A stretch of 64,000 nt of DNA from Paraburkholderia phytofirmans OLGA172 (GTDB lineage Bacteria > Pseudomonadota > Gammaproteobacteria > Burkholderiales > Burkholderiaceae): the NCBI RefSeq assembly GCF_001634365.1, contig NZ_CP014579.1, forward strand, positions 1,798,001 to 1,862,000, read 5' to 3'. Below the pieces are notes generated by a model. The model was not told the origin of the DNA and made no database searches. It saw only the letters and a list, made by a program, of their open reading frames with translations. Positions within the stretch are counted from its first letter, which is position 1; each line of letters starts with the position of its first letter. A program made the position numbers and the translations under genes. Positions 1 through 9,428 of this stretch are shown in pieces.

Positions 1-510
1 ACCTCCTGCGTATTCGCTGCAGGCGAAACCGTTACGGTTGGCGGACAGGCGATGTACCCCACCAGGGACATCGTCGACAACGCGGTCAATTCCGCGGATC
101 ACACCACGCTAGTCGCCGCGGTCAAAGCGGCGGGTCTCGTCGATACGCTCAAGAGTCCGGGGCCGTTCACCGTCTTCGCGCCGACCAATGAAGCGTTTGC
201 GGCATTGCCGGCCGGTACGGTCGACACGCTCGTCAAGCCTGAAAACAAGGCGATGCTCACCAGCATTCTCACCTATCACGTGCTCACCGGCCGTTACGAC
301 TTCAGGAAGCTGGACACGGCGATCAAGGCAGGCGGCGGCAAAGCGTCGATCAGGACGGTCAACGGCGAGATGCTCACCTTCACGGAAAACGGACCACGCA
401 ATATCGTCGTCGCCGACGCAGCGGGCCACACCGCAGACATCTCCACCTACGACGTCTACCAGAGCAACGGTGTCATCATGGTGGTCGACAAGGTGCTCAT
501 GCCGAAGTAA
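1..510 (+). CDS. Fasciclin-domain protein, 5' end cut by window edge
   Basis: The reading frame is open from the first base, so the N-terminus, probably a signal peptide, lies outside the window; the first internal ATG is at 52. The visible part is one FAS1 domain: the conserved H1 block contains FTVFAPTNEAF near residue 55 of the visible frame, and the H2 block ends with VIMVVDKVLMP at the C-terminus. Bacterial single-FAS1 proteins are usually secreted or periplasmic adhesion-type proteins of about 180 residues, which fits a short missing N-terminus. The role in this strain is unknown. The domain call is firm; the true start cannot be seen. Confidence 0.9.
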   Translation, partial: TSCVFAAGETVTVGGQAMYPTRDIVDNAVNSADHTTLVAAVKAAGLVDTLKSPGPFTVFAPTNEAFAALPAGTVDTLVKPENKAMLTSILTYHVLTGRYDFRKLDTAIKAGGGKASIRTVNGEMLTFTENGPRNIVVADAAGHTADISTYDVYQSNGVIMVVDKVLMPK

Positions 511-636
511 CGGGCAGCACCGGCAGGCACGGGATGCCGTCCGATGACGCTATGAATCCGCCGAAAACCGCGCCTTGAATCGCGCCCCGCAGTGCGCGTC
601 AGGCGTCGCTCAACCAGTCGACACGCGGAGAGCCGT

Positions 637-1176
637 TCACATGCCGCAACCGCACTGTATGACGGGGCTCGTTGGGCCGCTCATTGACGCGCGCGATGCG
701 TCGCCGGCTTGCGCCGGCGACGCCGCGGCATACTGCGGCAATTCGATAAACGTGCTGACCTGCCGGACGATTTGCCAGAATACCTTTTCAAACACGCGGA
801 CGCGCTCCGGCTCGGGCATTCCGTCGGTAAGCGGATCGGCAAAGATCCAGTTGCACAACGCAGGCGTTCCGGGAAAGAGCGGCGCATGATGCCCGGCGAC
901 GCATTCGTCCATGGCGATGACGAGGTCCATCCGCGGCGCCCATTCGCCGGTGAATTCCAGCCAGCTTTTCGGGCTGAGCACGCCGAGGTCCGATATGCCC
1001 GGCCGCAATTGCGCGACCGCACTGGGATGAACCCGCGCGGCCGGCTCCGGCCCGGCGCTGAATGCGTCGAACCGGTGTCCCGCCAGTTCGCGCAGTAAAG
1101 CCTCGGCGATGATGCTGCGTGCTGAATTCTCGCGACAGAGAAACAGCACCTTGTATTTTTTTCTGGTCACGCTCAC
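637..1176 (-). CDS. ArsC-type arsenate reductase / low-molecular-weight phosphatase family protein
   Basis: A 179-residue protein starting at GTG. The N-terminus carries the P-loop motif C-x5-R as CRENSAR (residues 14-20) after a beta-strand VLFL, typical of thioredoxin-coupled ArsC and LMW tyrosine phosphatases. The block LSPKSWLEF and the later MDECVAG and DPL segments follow the betaproteobacterial ArsC pattern. No arsR, arsB or acr3 gene is adjacent, so arsenate reduction is inferred from family only. The last ~20 residues are low complexity, and their codons lie over a perfect 11-bp inverted repeat (698-708/713-723, loop TTGC) that may act as the terminator; the native protein may once have ended earlier. 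Confidence 0.8.
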   Translation of the reverse strand: MSVTRKKYKVLFLCRENSARSIIAEALLRELAGHRFDAFSAGPEPAARVHPSAVAQLRPGISDLGVLSPKSWLEFTGEWAPRMDLVIAMDECVAGHHAPLFPGTPALCNWIFADPLTDGMPEPERVRVFEKVFWQIVRQVSTFIELPQYAAASPAQAGDASRASMSGPTSPVIQCGCGM

Positions 1177-1408
1177 CCCGTACCCGTGTTTTTTTAGCTC
1201 TCAGTGACATTCTGCCGGCCCAGTCTTGCGCCCCCGTGACACTACGATGTCTTTATTTGTTGCGCCACGAGAATTTTTACCAGGTCGGTCAAGACTCGGA
1301 CATCGGGCGTCGCATTTGCGACGAAGCGTAGCAGCGCAAATTCTCGCCTTTCAATATGCCGTCAGTCACGCGCGCCGGCCAGGCGACCATCGCGGCAACG
1401 GCGTCTGC

Positions 1409-1609
1409 TCAGCCGGAAGCCTCGCTGTCGCGCCGCTCGGACACGATCCGATTCGCCGCGTCGTTTGCGCCGCCAGACGCCGCCGGTGGGGTTTCGAACA
1501 GCATCGCCGCAGGCTGCGTACTGACCGCCTTGACGCCGTTCACAATGCCGGGCGTCGCGACGTATGGGACAAATGCCGCCATTGCAACGACAAAAATAAA
1601 AGTAACCAT
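1409..1609 (-). CDS. Small hypothetical protein with N-terminal membrane segment
   Basis: A 66-residue frame. I prefer the ATG at 1609, about 10 bases after GAGAGG, over the upstream ATG at 1681, because it places a hydrophobic stretch (TFIFVVAMAAFVPYVA, residues 3-18) at the very N-terminus as a signal anchor or signal peptide. The rest is Ala/Ser/Pro-rich with a charged C-terminus. No family is recognised. A frame also exists on the opposite strand, so coding status is uncertain. Confidence 0.4.
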   Translation of the reverse strand: MVTFIFVVAMAAFVPYVATPGIVNGVKAVSTQPAAMLFETPPAASGGANDAANRIVSERRDSEASG

Positions 1610-1788
1610 GGCCGTCGTGCCTCTCGGAATCTGCAACATGGAGGTCAAGCGAAATGGGGCTTTTTCGCAATCGAACGACACATGTCACGAACGTGACTTT
1701 AATTTTAGAGGGGGATACCTAATCGCTGAAGGCCGCTCTCTATATCAATTCGGTCTACGTCTCTGGTCTAGCGGCCAAAATCATCTGT

Positions 1789-2466
1789 TCAAAACCGCAA
1801 ACCGTTCAGGAACTGAAACCAGAGTCCGCCCAGTACGCCGGCCGGGTGGGCATCGTTTGCGCTTTCTTCGCGCTTGCCTGGGTTGCCGTGGTTAGCCGGC
1901 GCGCCACGATTGGCGGCATTATCGTCCACGGCAGCCGCCCCCGCCTCGGCTGAAACGTCAGGGACGTCTGCCGCGGCTGCCGCCTCGGCGGCGGCAACGG
2001 CCTTCTCCGCCTCGCGCCGCGCCGCCTGCAAGGCCGACACACTGTCGGCGATCTGCGCGGCCCGCCGCGCCTCGCATCGACGTCCTAGCAGCACGCCAAA
2101 CAGCACATCGCGATTGTGGCCGTCGTCGGCGAAACGCATGGCGAGCGACACCATCTCGGCATAGGCCGCTTCGTCCGCCGCGCGCGCCACCGCCTCGCGT
2201 TCAGCTTGCGCTTTTTGCTGGCGGGCATGCTGCGCTTCCCAGCCGCGCATCTGCTCGGAATAAACCGTGTCATACACCTTGCGCTGCGCGGCGTCGGAGA
2301 GGATCGCATACGCGTCCTTGATTTCCTGGAAAGTGGCGCGCGCAACTTCTTCGGCGCCGCTGTTGCGATCCGGATGCCATTTCATCGCGGCCTTGCGGTA
2401 GGCCCGCTTGATTTCTTCGTCTGTGGCGTGCGCATGCACACCGAGCGTGTCATATAGGGTTGCCAT
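1789..2466 (-). CDS. DnaJ-domain (J-domain) protein
   Basis: A 225-residue protein. The J domain spans residues 2-65 and starts directly with LYDTLGV; helices II and III flank the HPD motif (KWHPDRN near residue 32) needed to stimulate a DnaK-type Hsp70 ATPase. Then comes an Ala/Glu/Arg-rich helical segment (about 75-180) and an Ala-rich, disordered tail. The Gly/Phe and zinc-finger regions of true DnaJ are absent, so this is a class C J-protein. The ATG at 2466 is chosen over one at 2505 because the J domain begins there and GAGG precedes it. The client or location is unknown; there is no membrane segment. Confidence 0.88.
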   Translation of the reverse strand: MATLYDTLGVHAHATDEEIKRAYRKAAMKWHPDRNSGAEEVARATFQEIKDAYAILSDAAQRKVYDTVYSEQMRGWEAQHARQQKAQAEREAVARAADEAAYAEMVSLAMRFADDGHNRDVLFGVLLGRRCEARRAAQIADSVSALQAARREAEKAVAAAEAAAAADVPDVSAEAGAAAVDDNAANRGAPANHGNPGKREESANDAHPAGVLGGLWFQFLNGLRF

Positions 2467-2766
2467 TGCTTGCTCGACCTCGTCGGGAATCGCTTCGCGG
2501 ACCATCGTAGCATGCGAAAAACGGCTCTATCGTGAAGTGGCACGCGCTTACGCCACTGAAAGGCCAGACGAAAAAAAGCCTCGCCGCTGGCGGACAGGCT
2601 GCTGAGCCGCCCAAAACCCGCGCGGTTATATCGTTAGAACAAAAAGTCGCTTCGCCCGGGTCGCGGCGGTCATTAAGATGACATTTCAAAGTCCGGTTCG
2701 CCCCGGTTTGTCTCTCGCGCAGCCCCGCGCCAGCGTCCCGTGAGCCGCTACCGAAGGAGCATTTCG

Positions 2767-3453
2767 TTGACCAGTTTCGATCATCAGCGCCGGCCACTCG
2801 TCATCGGCATCGGCGGCACGACACGCGCGGCGTCGTCGACCGAGCGCGCGCTCGGCTTTGCGCTGCGTGGTGCGCAGGCCGCGGGCGCGAACACCCGCCT
2901 GTTCGGCGGCACCTTCCTGCATAGCCTGCCCCACTACGCACCGAAGGACGTCCTCTTGGGGGACGCCCCGGAAAACCCTCAACGCACCGACGAACAGCTG
3001 GAACTGATCGAGGCCGTGCGCCATGCGGACGCGTTGATCATCGCGACGCCCGGCTATCACGGCGGCGTCTCGGGTCTCGTCAAGAACGCGCTGGACACGC
3101 TCGAAGAGTTGCGCGCCGATGAGCGGCCGTATCTGGATGGCCGCGCGGTCGGTTGCATCGTCACCGCTTATGGCTGGCAGGCTGCCGGCTCGGTGCTGAC
3201 CTCGCTGCGCTCGATCGTCCACGCGTTGCGCGGCTGGCCCACGCCGTTCGGCGCCGGAATCAACACGCTGGAAACGCGCTTCGACACCGTCGGCACCTGT
3301 TCCGACGCCAAAGTTGTCGATCAGCTCGCCACGGTCGGCCAGCAGGCCGCGCAATTCGCCCTGGCGTTCAACGCGCATCGCACGCCGACGGCCGCGCCGC
3401 TCAGTCATGCAGTCAGGGAAGCGGAACCCGCCCGCTTGCTGCACGCGGTTTAA
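2767..3453 (+). CDS. NADPH-dependent FMN reductase family protein
   Basis: A 228-residue flavodoxin-like protein. The phosphate-binding loop GIGGTTRAASST is near the N-terminus, and TPGYHGGVSGLVKNALDTL near residue 90-110 is the signature of NADPH-dependent FMN reductases (the P-GYHGGxSG-KN block). An in-frame ATG occurs at 2740, but TTG at 2767 is preceded by AAGGAG at good spacing, so a TTG start is preferred. The protein probably reduces free FMN or quinones with NAD(P)H. It is monocistronic and followed by a hairpin at 3474-3496. Confidence 0.87.
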   Translation: MTSFDHQRRPLVIGIGGTTRAASSTERALGFALRGAQAAGANTRLFGGTFLHSLPHYAPKDVLLGDAPENPQRTDEQLELIEAVRHADALIIATPGYHGGVSGLVKNALDTLEELRADERPYLDGRAVGCIVTAYGWQAAGSVLTSLRSIVHALRGWPTPFGAGINTLETRFDTVGTCSDAKVVDQLATVGQQAAQFALAFNAHRTPTAAPLSHAVREAEPARLLHAV

Positions 3454-3473
3454 ACCGCGAAGCGTATGACATC

Positions 3474-3496
3474 GTGGAGCGCCGCTTGCGCTCCAC
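3474..3496. terminator. Hairpin downstream of FMN reductase gene
   Basis: A perfect 9-bp stem GTGGAGCGC / GCGCTCCAC with a CGCTT loop lies 20 bases after the stop codon. No strong T-run follows, so it is a probable but weak intrinsic terminator. An 11-bp direct repeat of CTCCACGAATC overlaps its right arm (3492-3513). Confidence 0.5.
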
Positions 3497-3818
3497 GAAT
3501 CCTCCACGAATCCTGTTTGCCGGCTGGTTTTCTCGACCCGGCCGCCGCCCTCGTTCGAAACCGTGCGCCACATAACAGACCACTCGCCCGCCACGCCGGA
3601 TAGTGTGTCTGAGCACTGCGACCGTAGCCCGATCCGGCCTTCTGAAGACCGTTCCCGAACCTCGCTGATTTGCTTACGACGAAAGATTGGTTCACCCGCT
3701 GCGCGGCGCGGCTTACGCTTGATCCTGCCCGCTCACTCACCGGTTGCCCGACGCACAGGGTTGCGTCCCGCGCGCCGGCTCCTTGGCAATACACGCGGGC
3801 ATACTCAATGCCACGATC
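3497..3818. other. Gene-free interval
   Basis: About 320 bases between the FMN reductase terminator and the 71-residue small gene. Apart from the short direct repeat at its left edge I see no gene, hairpin or convincing promoter. Frames here lack family similarity and start signals. Confidence 0.4.
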
Positions 3819-4034
3819 ATGAATTCACATATCCGCTACAAGGGCTACGAAGTCGCACCAGCTGCACAACGGCTGCCCAACGGCTTGTTCGCCGCCAACC
3901 TGACCATCGAGAAAACCACCGCAAGCGAGGCTCAAGCCTACTCGTTCGACGCGCTCGATTACTTCTTCGACGAAGAACACGCGCTCGCCTATGCGTTCCG
4001 CTGGGGACGCATGTGGATCGACAGCCACCAATAA
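3819..4034 (+). CDS. Small conserved-looking hypothetical protein (71 aa)
   Basis: The frame starts at the ATG at 3819; an upstream ATG at 3744 would add 25 residues of unlikely composition. The protein is compact and acidic, with an aromatic-rich core (ALDYFFDEEHALAYAF) and the C-terminal pattern GRMWIDS. Composition looks like a genuine folded small protein of the kind seen as unnamed Burkholderia families, but I recognise no named domain. No membrane segment is visible. Confidence 0.6.
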   Translation: MNSHIRYKGYEVAPAAQRLPNGLFAANLTIEKTTASEAQAYSFDALDYFFDEEHALAYAFRWGRMWIDSHQ

Positions 4035-4236
4035 CCCGCGCCGCCCCACCCGATAACGCCCACGGACTCCATCGCAGCGATCACGTCAGTCAGGCGCGCA
4101 GAGTCCAAAAGCCAATCGCCCTGCGCACGCGCGACCTGGCACTGCGGCAAACGCAGATCACTTTGCGCCATTTGGCGTCGGTTATTAAACGGCTGTGCCA
4201 GAATAGGCGACACTTCAGTTCAAGGAGACGCCTGCA

Positions 4237-5691
4237 ATGACATGGACCGTCGATGAACAGTTGGCCCTAACCGCAACGGAAGCGGTCGCTGCGATCCAGT
4301 CCGGGCGCCTCAAAGCCGCCGACTATATGGCCACGCTGCTGGCGCGCGCGGCGTCGCTCTCGAGCCTCAATGCGCTCACCTCGCTCGACCTCGACGGCGC
4401 GCTGGCCGCCGCGCGGCGCATCGACGCGTTGCCGCCCGAAGCAAAAGCGCAATTGGCGCTCGCCGGTTTGCCCATCGTCGTGAAGGACAACATCAACACG
4501 GCCGGCATGCAGACCTCGGCGGGCACGCCCGCTCTGGAGGGCTTCGTGCCGAAGGCGAACGCACCGTCGGTACAACGGCTTCTCGATGCCGGCGCGATCG
4601 TGCTCGGCAAAGCCAACATGCACGAACTCGCGTTCGGCATCACCAGCACGAACTTCGCCACGCACGCCGGGCCGGTGCGCAATCCGTACGACCCCACCCT
4701 GATCCCCGGCGGCTCGTCGGGCGGCACCGCCGCCGCGATCGCCGCGCGCATCGCGCCCGCTGGCCTCGGCACCGACACCGGCGGCTCCACCCGTATTCCG
4801 GCCGCGTTGACGGGCATCGCGGGGTTTCGTCCGTCAGTCGGGAACGGCGCCGCCGAGCGGCGCTATCACGACCCGAATGCCGTCGTGCCGATCAGCCATA
4901 CGCGCGACACGGTGGGGCCGATGGCGCGCACAGTCGCCGATATCGCGTTGCTCGACGCCGTGATCACCGGAGCAGGACCGTTGCCCGCCATCACCTTGAA
5001 CGGCTTGCGCATTGGCTTGCCCGCGCCGCTCTGGGAAGGACTCGAAAGGCAGGTGGAAGAAGTCGCGCGCGCCGCCTTGCGCCGGCTCGAAGCAGCGGGC
5101 GTCACCTTCGTGCCTGTCGCGATGGGCGAACTGGAAACCTTGAACAGCCGGGTAGGCGGTCCGATCGCGATCCATGAGCCGCGCGAGGACGTACTCGCCT
5201 GGCTCGTCGCCAACGACGCGCCGGTCAAGACCGTGGCTGAAATGGCGGCCCGCATCGCGAGCCCGGACGTGCGCGCGATTTACGACAGCGTGCTCGCCGA
5301 CGTGCTCGGCGCCCATTACGACGCCGCCCTGCTGCAATGGCGGCCGCGCTTGCAGCAGTATGTCGCGGCGACTTTTGCCGATGAGCGGCTCGACGCGCTG
5401 CTGTTCCCGACCACGCGCCTCGCCGCGGTGCCGATCGACGACCTGAACGGTTCGTCGACAGTCTCGATCGATGGCGCCGCGCCGATCGATACGATGGACG
5501 CGTTCCTGCGCAATACCGACCCGGCCAGCACGTCCGGCATTCCGGGCTTGTCGCTGGCGGCCGGGATGAGCGCCGGCGGCCTGCCGGTCGGCCTGGAACT
5601 GGATGGGCCGCTCGGCGAGGACCGGCGCTTGCTGGCGATCGGCGTCGCCTTCGAGCAATTGCTCGGCGTGCTGCCGGCGCCGATGCTCTGA
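4237..5691 (+). CDS. Amidase signature family hydrolase
   Basis: A 484-residue amidase-signature enzyme, hydrolysing a C-N amide bond in the cytoplasm. The Ser-cisSer-Lys triad is visible: K83 in VVKDNI, S160 in PGGSSGGT, and nucleophile S184 in GTDTGGSTR. The spacings of 77 and 24 residues match the family (75 and 24 in FAAH). AAGGAG precedes the ATG at good distance. No GatB or GatC gene is nearby and the C-terminal half is not GatA-like, so this is a catabolic or detoxifying amidase rather than a tRNA amidotransferase subunit. Substrate unknown. Confidence 0.92.
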   Translation: MTWTVDEQLALTATEAVAAIQSGRLKAADYMATLLARAASLSSLNALTSLDLDGALAAARRIDALPPEAKAQLALAGLPIVVKDNINTAGMQTSAGTPALEGFVPKANAPSVQRLLDAGAIVLGKANMHELAFGITSTNFATHAGPVRNPYDPTLIPGGSSGGTAAAIAARIAPAGLGTDTGGSTRIPAALTGIAGFRPSVGNGAAERRYHDPNAVVPISHTRDTVGPMARTVADIALLDAVITGAGPLPAITLNGLRIGLPAPLWEGLERQVEEVARAALRRLEAAGVTFVPVAMGELETLNSRVGGPIAIHEPREDVLAWLVANDAPVKTVAEMAARIASPDVRAIYDSVLADVLGAHYDAALLQWRPRLQQYVAATFADERLDALLFPTTRLAAVPIDDLNGSSTVSIDGAAPIDTMDAFLRNTDPASTSGIPGLSLAAGMSAGGLPVGLELDGPLGEDRRLLAIGVAFEQLLGVLPAPML

Positions 5692-5776
5692 GCGCTTTGA
5701 AGATGGCGCCGAAGTGGCCGCTAAGGGGGCCATTGAATATCTTGCTGAAACCTCCGTTAAAAAAACCCCGATCCGC

Positions 5777-6559
5777 ATGCCGATAACCGTGCCAAAACCG
5801 TCCCGCCTGCGGCAAACGCTGCTGCGAACCTTCGCCGCAGTGGCGCTCGCCATGATTGCCAACGCCTGCACGCACCTTGCCGCAGTCGATTCGAACGCGC
5901 TCTGGAAAATTGTCGATCAGCGCTGCGTGCCGTCGCAACAGGCCACCGGCACGCCGGGCCAGTGCACGCTCGTCGACCTCGACAAACGCTATGTAATCCT
6001 GAAGGACATTGTTGGCCGTTCGCAGCATCTGCTGATTCCAACCGACCGCGTCACCGGCATAGAAAGCCCATTCGTGCTGGCGCCGAATGCACAGAACTAC
6101 TGGGACGACGCGTGGGCGTCGCGGCTTTACGTCGAGGAGTCCGTCAAGCGGACCTTGCCCGACAATCAACTCGGCCTCGAGATCAACTCGCAGTACCGCC
6201 GCTCGCAAAACCAGTTGCATATCCATATCGATTGCATGCACGGCAACGTGAGCGACGCACTCGCGCGTCACGCGAAGGACACGCCAGGCGAGTGGCATTG
6301 GGATACGCTCGACGGCCAGCGCTACCGGATCATGCGCGTCACCTCGCTCGCTCAGGCGAACAATCCGTTTCGCATCGTCGCGCGCGACGACCGGGACAGC
6401 GAGGCGATGGCCATGCAAACCATCCTCGTGACCGGCGCGGGGCCATCGGCGCAGAAGGACGGCTGGCTCGTCGTGAATAGCGCCCTGGATGTCGACAATG
6501 GCAGCGGCACGGCGGAAGGCTTGCTCGATCATGCCTGCCGTGTGGCGGACGGCGGTTGA
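5777..6559 (+). CDS. cdh: CDP-diacylglycerol pyrophosphatase
   Basis: A 260-residue protein of the Cdh family (CDP-diacylglycerol to CMP plus phosphatidate), a HIT-clan enzyme. The catalytic pattern QLHIHID places H148 and H150 with Asp152, followed by CMHGNV. The N-terminus has basic residues and a hydrophobic stretch (TFAAVALAMIANAC), so it is exported or membrane-anchored; the Cys is not in a perfect lipobox. LDKRYVILKD and RTLPDNQLGLEINS are further family blocks. ATG 5777 is preferred because it places the signal sequence at the N-terminus. It follows the amidase by 85 bases, and co-transcription is possible. Confidence 0.88.
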   Translation: MPITVPKPSRLRQTLLRTFAAVALAMIANACTHLAAVDSNALWKIVDQRCVPSQQATGTPGQCTLVDLDKRYVILKDIVGRSQHLLIPTDRVTGIESPFVLAPNAQNYWDDAWASRLYVEESVKRTLPDNQLGLEINSQYRRSQNQLHIHIDCMHGNVSDALARHAKDTPGEWHWDTLDGQRYRIMRVTSLAQANNPFRIVARDDRDSEAMAMQTILVTGAGPSAQKDGWLVVNSALDVDNGSGTAEGLLDHACRVADGG

Positions 6560-6811
6560 GCGTCGATTGCCTATCGCGCGGACAGGATCCGCGTGGACCC
6601 TGGGAGGCTTCATAGTCTTCCGTCAAGGTACGTCACACAATCTGCCCAGTTGGAATAACTGATATTCCTGACACCCGCAGTGTAGGGCTATACATCAGTA
6701 TAATTCCTGCCCTGCCCCGCCTCGCGTGAGCTACTCTACGTTAGAGGCAGCCTCGCGCATGCAAGACTGTATTTTCACGCCCGATGTATTGGAAGAACCG
6801 AGGTTCATTGC

Positions 6812-7195
6812 TTGTGCGCCGATCACATAGCTTCCATTGTCGACGATGACGAGGCTGTTCGCGTCGCTACTGCGAGCCTGGTTCGCTCTTTCGGCTGGCA
6901 GGTGCACGCGTTCGCATCGGCGGAAGCTTTTCTACACTCCGGCCCCATCGAAGAGACGTCATGCCTGATCTCCGATGTACAAATGCCGAACATGTCTGGC
7001 ATCGAGATGCATGATCGTCTTCTCGAGCTCGGGTGTGCGCCGCCAACCATCTTCATTACGGCCTTCCCAACGGTTGCCCTACAGGCGAAAAGCGAGAGAA
7101 ACGGCGCGCTGGCATTCCTCGAAAAGCCGATCGACGCCGAGGTCATGGAACGCTACCTCAACCTCGCGTTAGCCAAACAGGTGGGCGATCCATAG
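6812..7195 (+). CDS. Receiver-only response regulator
   Basis: A 127-residue single receiver domain of the FixJ/NarL type: acidic pocket D11-D13, phosphoacceptor D55 in LISDVQMPN, T83 in FITAF and K105 in LEKPID. No output domain follows; a stop comes right after the last helix. The likely start is TTG at 6812, with GAGG eight bases upstream, since no ATG precedes the conserved IASIVDDD strand. It sits 87 bases before a histidine kinase on the same strand, so it probably takes phosphate from that kinase and acts through protein contacts or as a phosphate sink. Confidence 0.82.
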   Translation: MCADHIASIVDDDEAVRVATASLVRSFGWQVHAFASAEAFLHSGPIEETSCLISDVQMPNMSGIEMHDRLLELGCAPPTIFITAFPTVALQAKSERNGALAFLEKPIDAEVMERYLNLALAKQVGDP

Positions 7196-7282
7196 GCCAA
7201 TCGCGGATGCGCGAGACGCTATTTCAGATGGCGGCCACCGATCTCAGCGCTGCGGCCTTTCGATCGACTCTATGCATGTATC

Positions 7283-9205
7283 GTGACCGAATTATTGAAA
7301 CCCGCAGAGGAAGTCGCGCGGATTCAGGACCTGCCGCCCGCTTGCGCCTCGCGATCAAGCATGAACGCCGATCGGCTCGCTCGACTGCGGTATCTGGTCA
7401 TGCTGTGGATTTCCGGCTGCATCGCCTTGGGAGCCGTCACATGGGCGTGCTTCGCGCTTCGATGCGGCATGGCCACGACCAGCTTCATCTATCTCATGGT
7501 GATCGTGTTGCTGTCCTTTCTGGACAGCTTCGTTTCATCCACCGTTTTCTCTATCTTCTGCGCCGGTTGTCTGAACTACTTCTTTACGGCACCGTTGTTC
7601 AGCTTCCGGGTAGCCCACACGCAGGATTTCCTGGCGCTGGCTACTTTCCTGATTACCTCCCACGCTATCACTGCGCTGGTCAGGCACACGCGCCGACTGG
7701 GCGAAGCACAGCGCGAGCAGGCACGGCTGCTCGATCTTACGCACGACACGATTCTGGTTACCGACATGACTCGCGTGATCAGCTATTGGAATCGCGGCGC
7801 CGAGGAGCTCTACGGATGGAAAAGAGAAGAAGCGATCGGCAAAGTCGCCCACCAGCTTCTGCAAACGATATTTCCAGTTGCGCTCGATGACATCAACGAA
7901 CAGTTGTCGCGCACCGGGCGCTGGGAGGGAGAGCTTGTCCATACCAAACGGGATGGCTCCAAGGTTGTAGTGGCCAGCCGCTGGTCGCTGCAACGAAGCG
8001 AAAGCGGGCGGCCGCTCGCTACGCTCGTAACCAACAACGATATTTCGGAACGCAGGCGGGCCGAAGATGAACTGCGCCGCAGTCAGGCCGAATACCTCGC
8101 CGAAGCACAGAGACTGAGCCTCACAGGCAGCTTTGGCTGGCGCGTGTCGAACGGAGAACTCTTCTGGTCCGACCAGAGCTTCAGGATTTTTGGCTACGAT
8201 CCGGAAATCACGCCATCCCGGGAGATGGTGCTGCAACGCACCCATCCGGACGATGTCGCGCGTGTCAAGCAGTTGTTCGAACAGGCAGCGACAACCGGGC
8301 GCGACTTCGATTTCCAGCATCGGTTGCTCAGCCCCGACGGGTCCATCAAACATCTCCACGTTGTCGCCCATGCGGTAATCGACGAACAGGGCAGCCACAA
8401 GTTCGTCGGCGCGATCCAGGATATAACCGCGGCCACGCTTGCAGACGAGCAGTTACGCGAGGCACAGACTGAACTCGCGCGTATGAGTCGCGTGATGGCG
8501 CTCGGCGAGTTGAGCGCATCCATCGCACACGAGGTCAACCAGCCTCTGGCAGCTATCGTTACCAGCGGTGCGGCCTGTTTGCGCTGGCTAGGTCACGCGA
8601 CGCCGCAACCGGACGAAGTGCGGGCCTGCGTGCAGAACATGATGGCCAACGGCAAGCGCGCGGGTGAAATCGTCCGGCGTATCCGCACGCTCACCAAGCG
8701 GGACACACCTCAGAAAATGCGCCTCGGCCTCAACGAGGTCGTCACCGAAGTTGCATCTCTGGTACAGCATCAGGTCCTTACTCATCGGGTTAAGTTGCGC
8801 GTCAAACTCGCATGCGGGTTGCCCCGGTTGGCCGCCGATCGGATCGAACTTCAGCAGGTGATCCTGAATCTCGTGATAAACGGCATTCAGGCAATCGATG
8901 AAACCGACGACGGGTTACGCGAACTATTGATCGAAACGCGTCAGGACGAGGACGGATGGGTGGTCGTCGCGGTACAGGATTCGGGACCCGGCATCAAGGC
9001 GGAAAACGTCAACCACCTGTTCGACCCTTTCTTCACCACCAAGTCCGATGGCATGGGCATGGGGCTCTCGATCTGCCGTTCTATCATCGAAGCCCACGGA
9101 GGACGGGTGTGGGCGTCCAGCCATGCAGCGCGTGGCGCGGTCTTTCAGTGCAGCCTGCCCGCCCTCGGCGAGAGTGACCTCACCGAGCCCGCCCGCTGTC
9201 GATAA
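7283..9205 (+). CDS. Membrane PAS-domain sensor histidine kinase (DUF4118-PAS-PAS-HisKA-HATPase)
   Basis: A 640-residue hybrid of a KdpD-like four-helix DUF4118 membrane region (about 38-130) and two PAS domains (about 150-258, ending in NNDISERRRAEDEL, and 282-385, ending in GAIQDIT), followed by HisKA and HATPase. The H-box is ELSASIAHEVNQPLAAI with phosphoacceptor H416; the N-box is NLVINGIQAI, and DSGPGI, FDPFFTTK and GMGMGLS give the G and F boxes. This layout is common in FixL-like kinases of Burkholderia, but no haem-ligand pattern is obvious in either PAS. The GTG at 7283 has a poor ribosome site; ATG 7361 is an alternative. Partner: the receiver protein just upstream. Confidence 0.9.
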   Translation: MTELLKPAEEVARIQDLPPACASRSSMNADRLARLRYLVMLWISGCIALGAVTWACFALRCGMATTSFIYLMVIVLLSFLDSFVSSTVFSIFCAGCLNYFFTAPLFSFRVAHTQDFLALATFLITSHAITALVRHTRRLGEAQREQARLLDLTHDTILVTDMTRVISYWNRGAEELYGWKREEAIGKVAHQLLQTIFPVALDDINEQLSRTGRWEGELVHTKRDGSKVVVASRWSLQRSESGRPLATLVTNNDISERRRAEDELRRSQAEYLAEAQRLSLTGSFGWRVSNGELFWSDQSFRIFGYDPEITPSREMVLQRTHPDDVARVKQLFEQAATTGRDFDFQHRLLSPDGSIKHLHVVAHAVIDEQGSHKFVGAIQDITAATLADEQLREAQTELARMSRVMALGELSASIAHEVNQPLAAIVTSGAACLRWLGHATPQPDEVRACVQNMMANGKRAGEIVRRIRTLTKRDTPQKMRLGLNEVVTEVASLVQHQVLTHRVKLRVKLACGLPRLAADRIELQQVILNLVINGIQAIDETDDGLRELLIETRQDEDGWVVVAVQDSGPGIKAENVNHLFDPFFTTKSDGMGMGLSICRSIIEAHGGRVWASSHAARGAVFQCSLPALGESDLTEPARCR

Positions 9206-9428
9206 CCTTGGTTTAGACGACTGTCGGCGTCGCCCGACGGGGATATTTCAGATATCTCGTACGCGGCGAACTCCGGAGAATTGCCGGCACGACGGTATCG
9301 GCCTCATCACAGCGTGCTGCTTCATCGAGCCCATTCCGCCCAGGAATCGTTGATATTTCGAGGGGATATCTTCCGTCAGCCCATACTCCATGCAATCCTT
9401 TGCTTCATCGTTCACGGAGCAAACCATC

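Noticed and set aside
7033..7890. A 285-codon open frame overlapping the receiver and kinase genes.
   Set aside because: It is a high-GC shadow; the other frame holds full receiver, PAS and kinase motifs.
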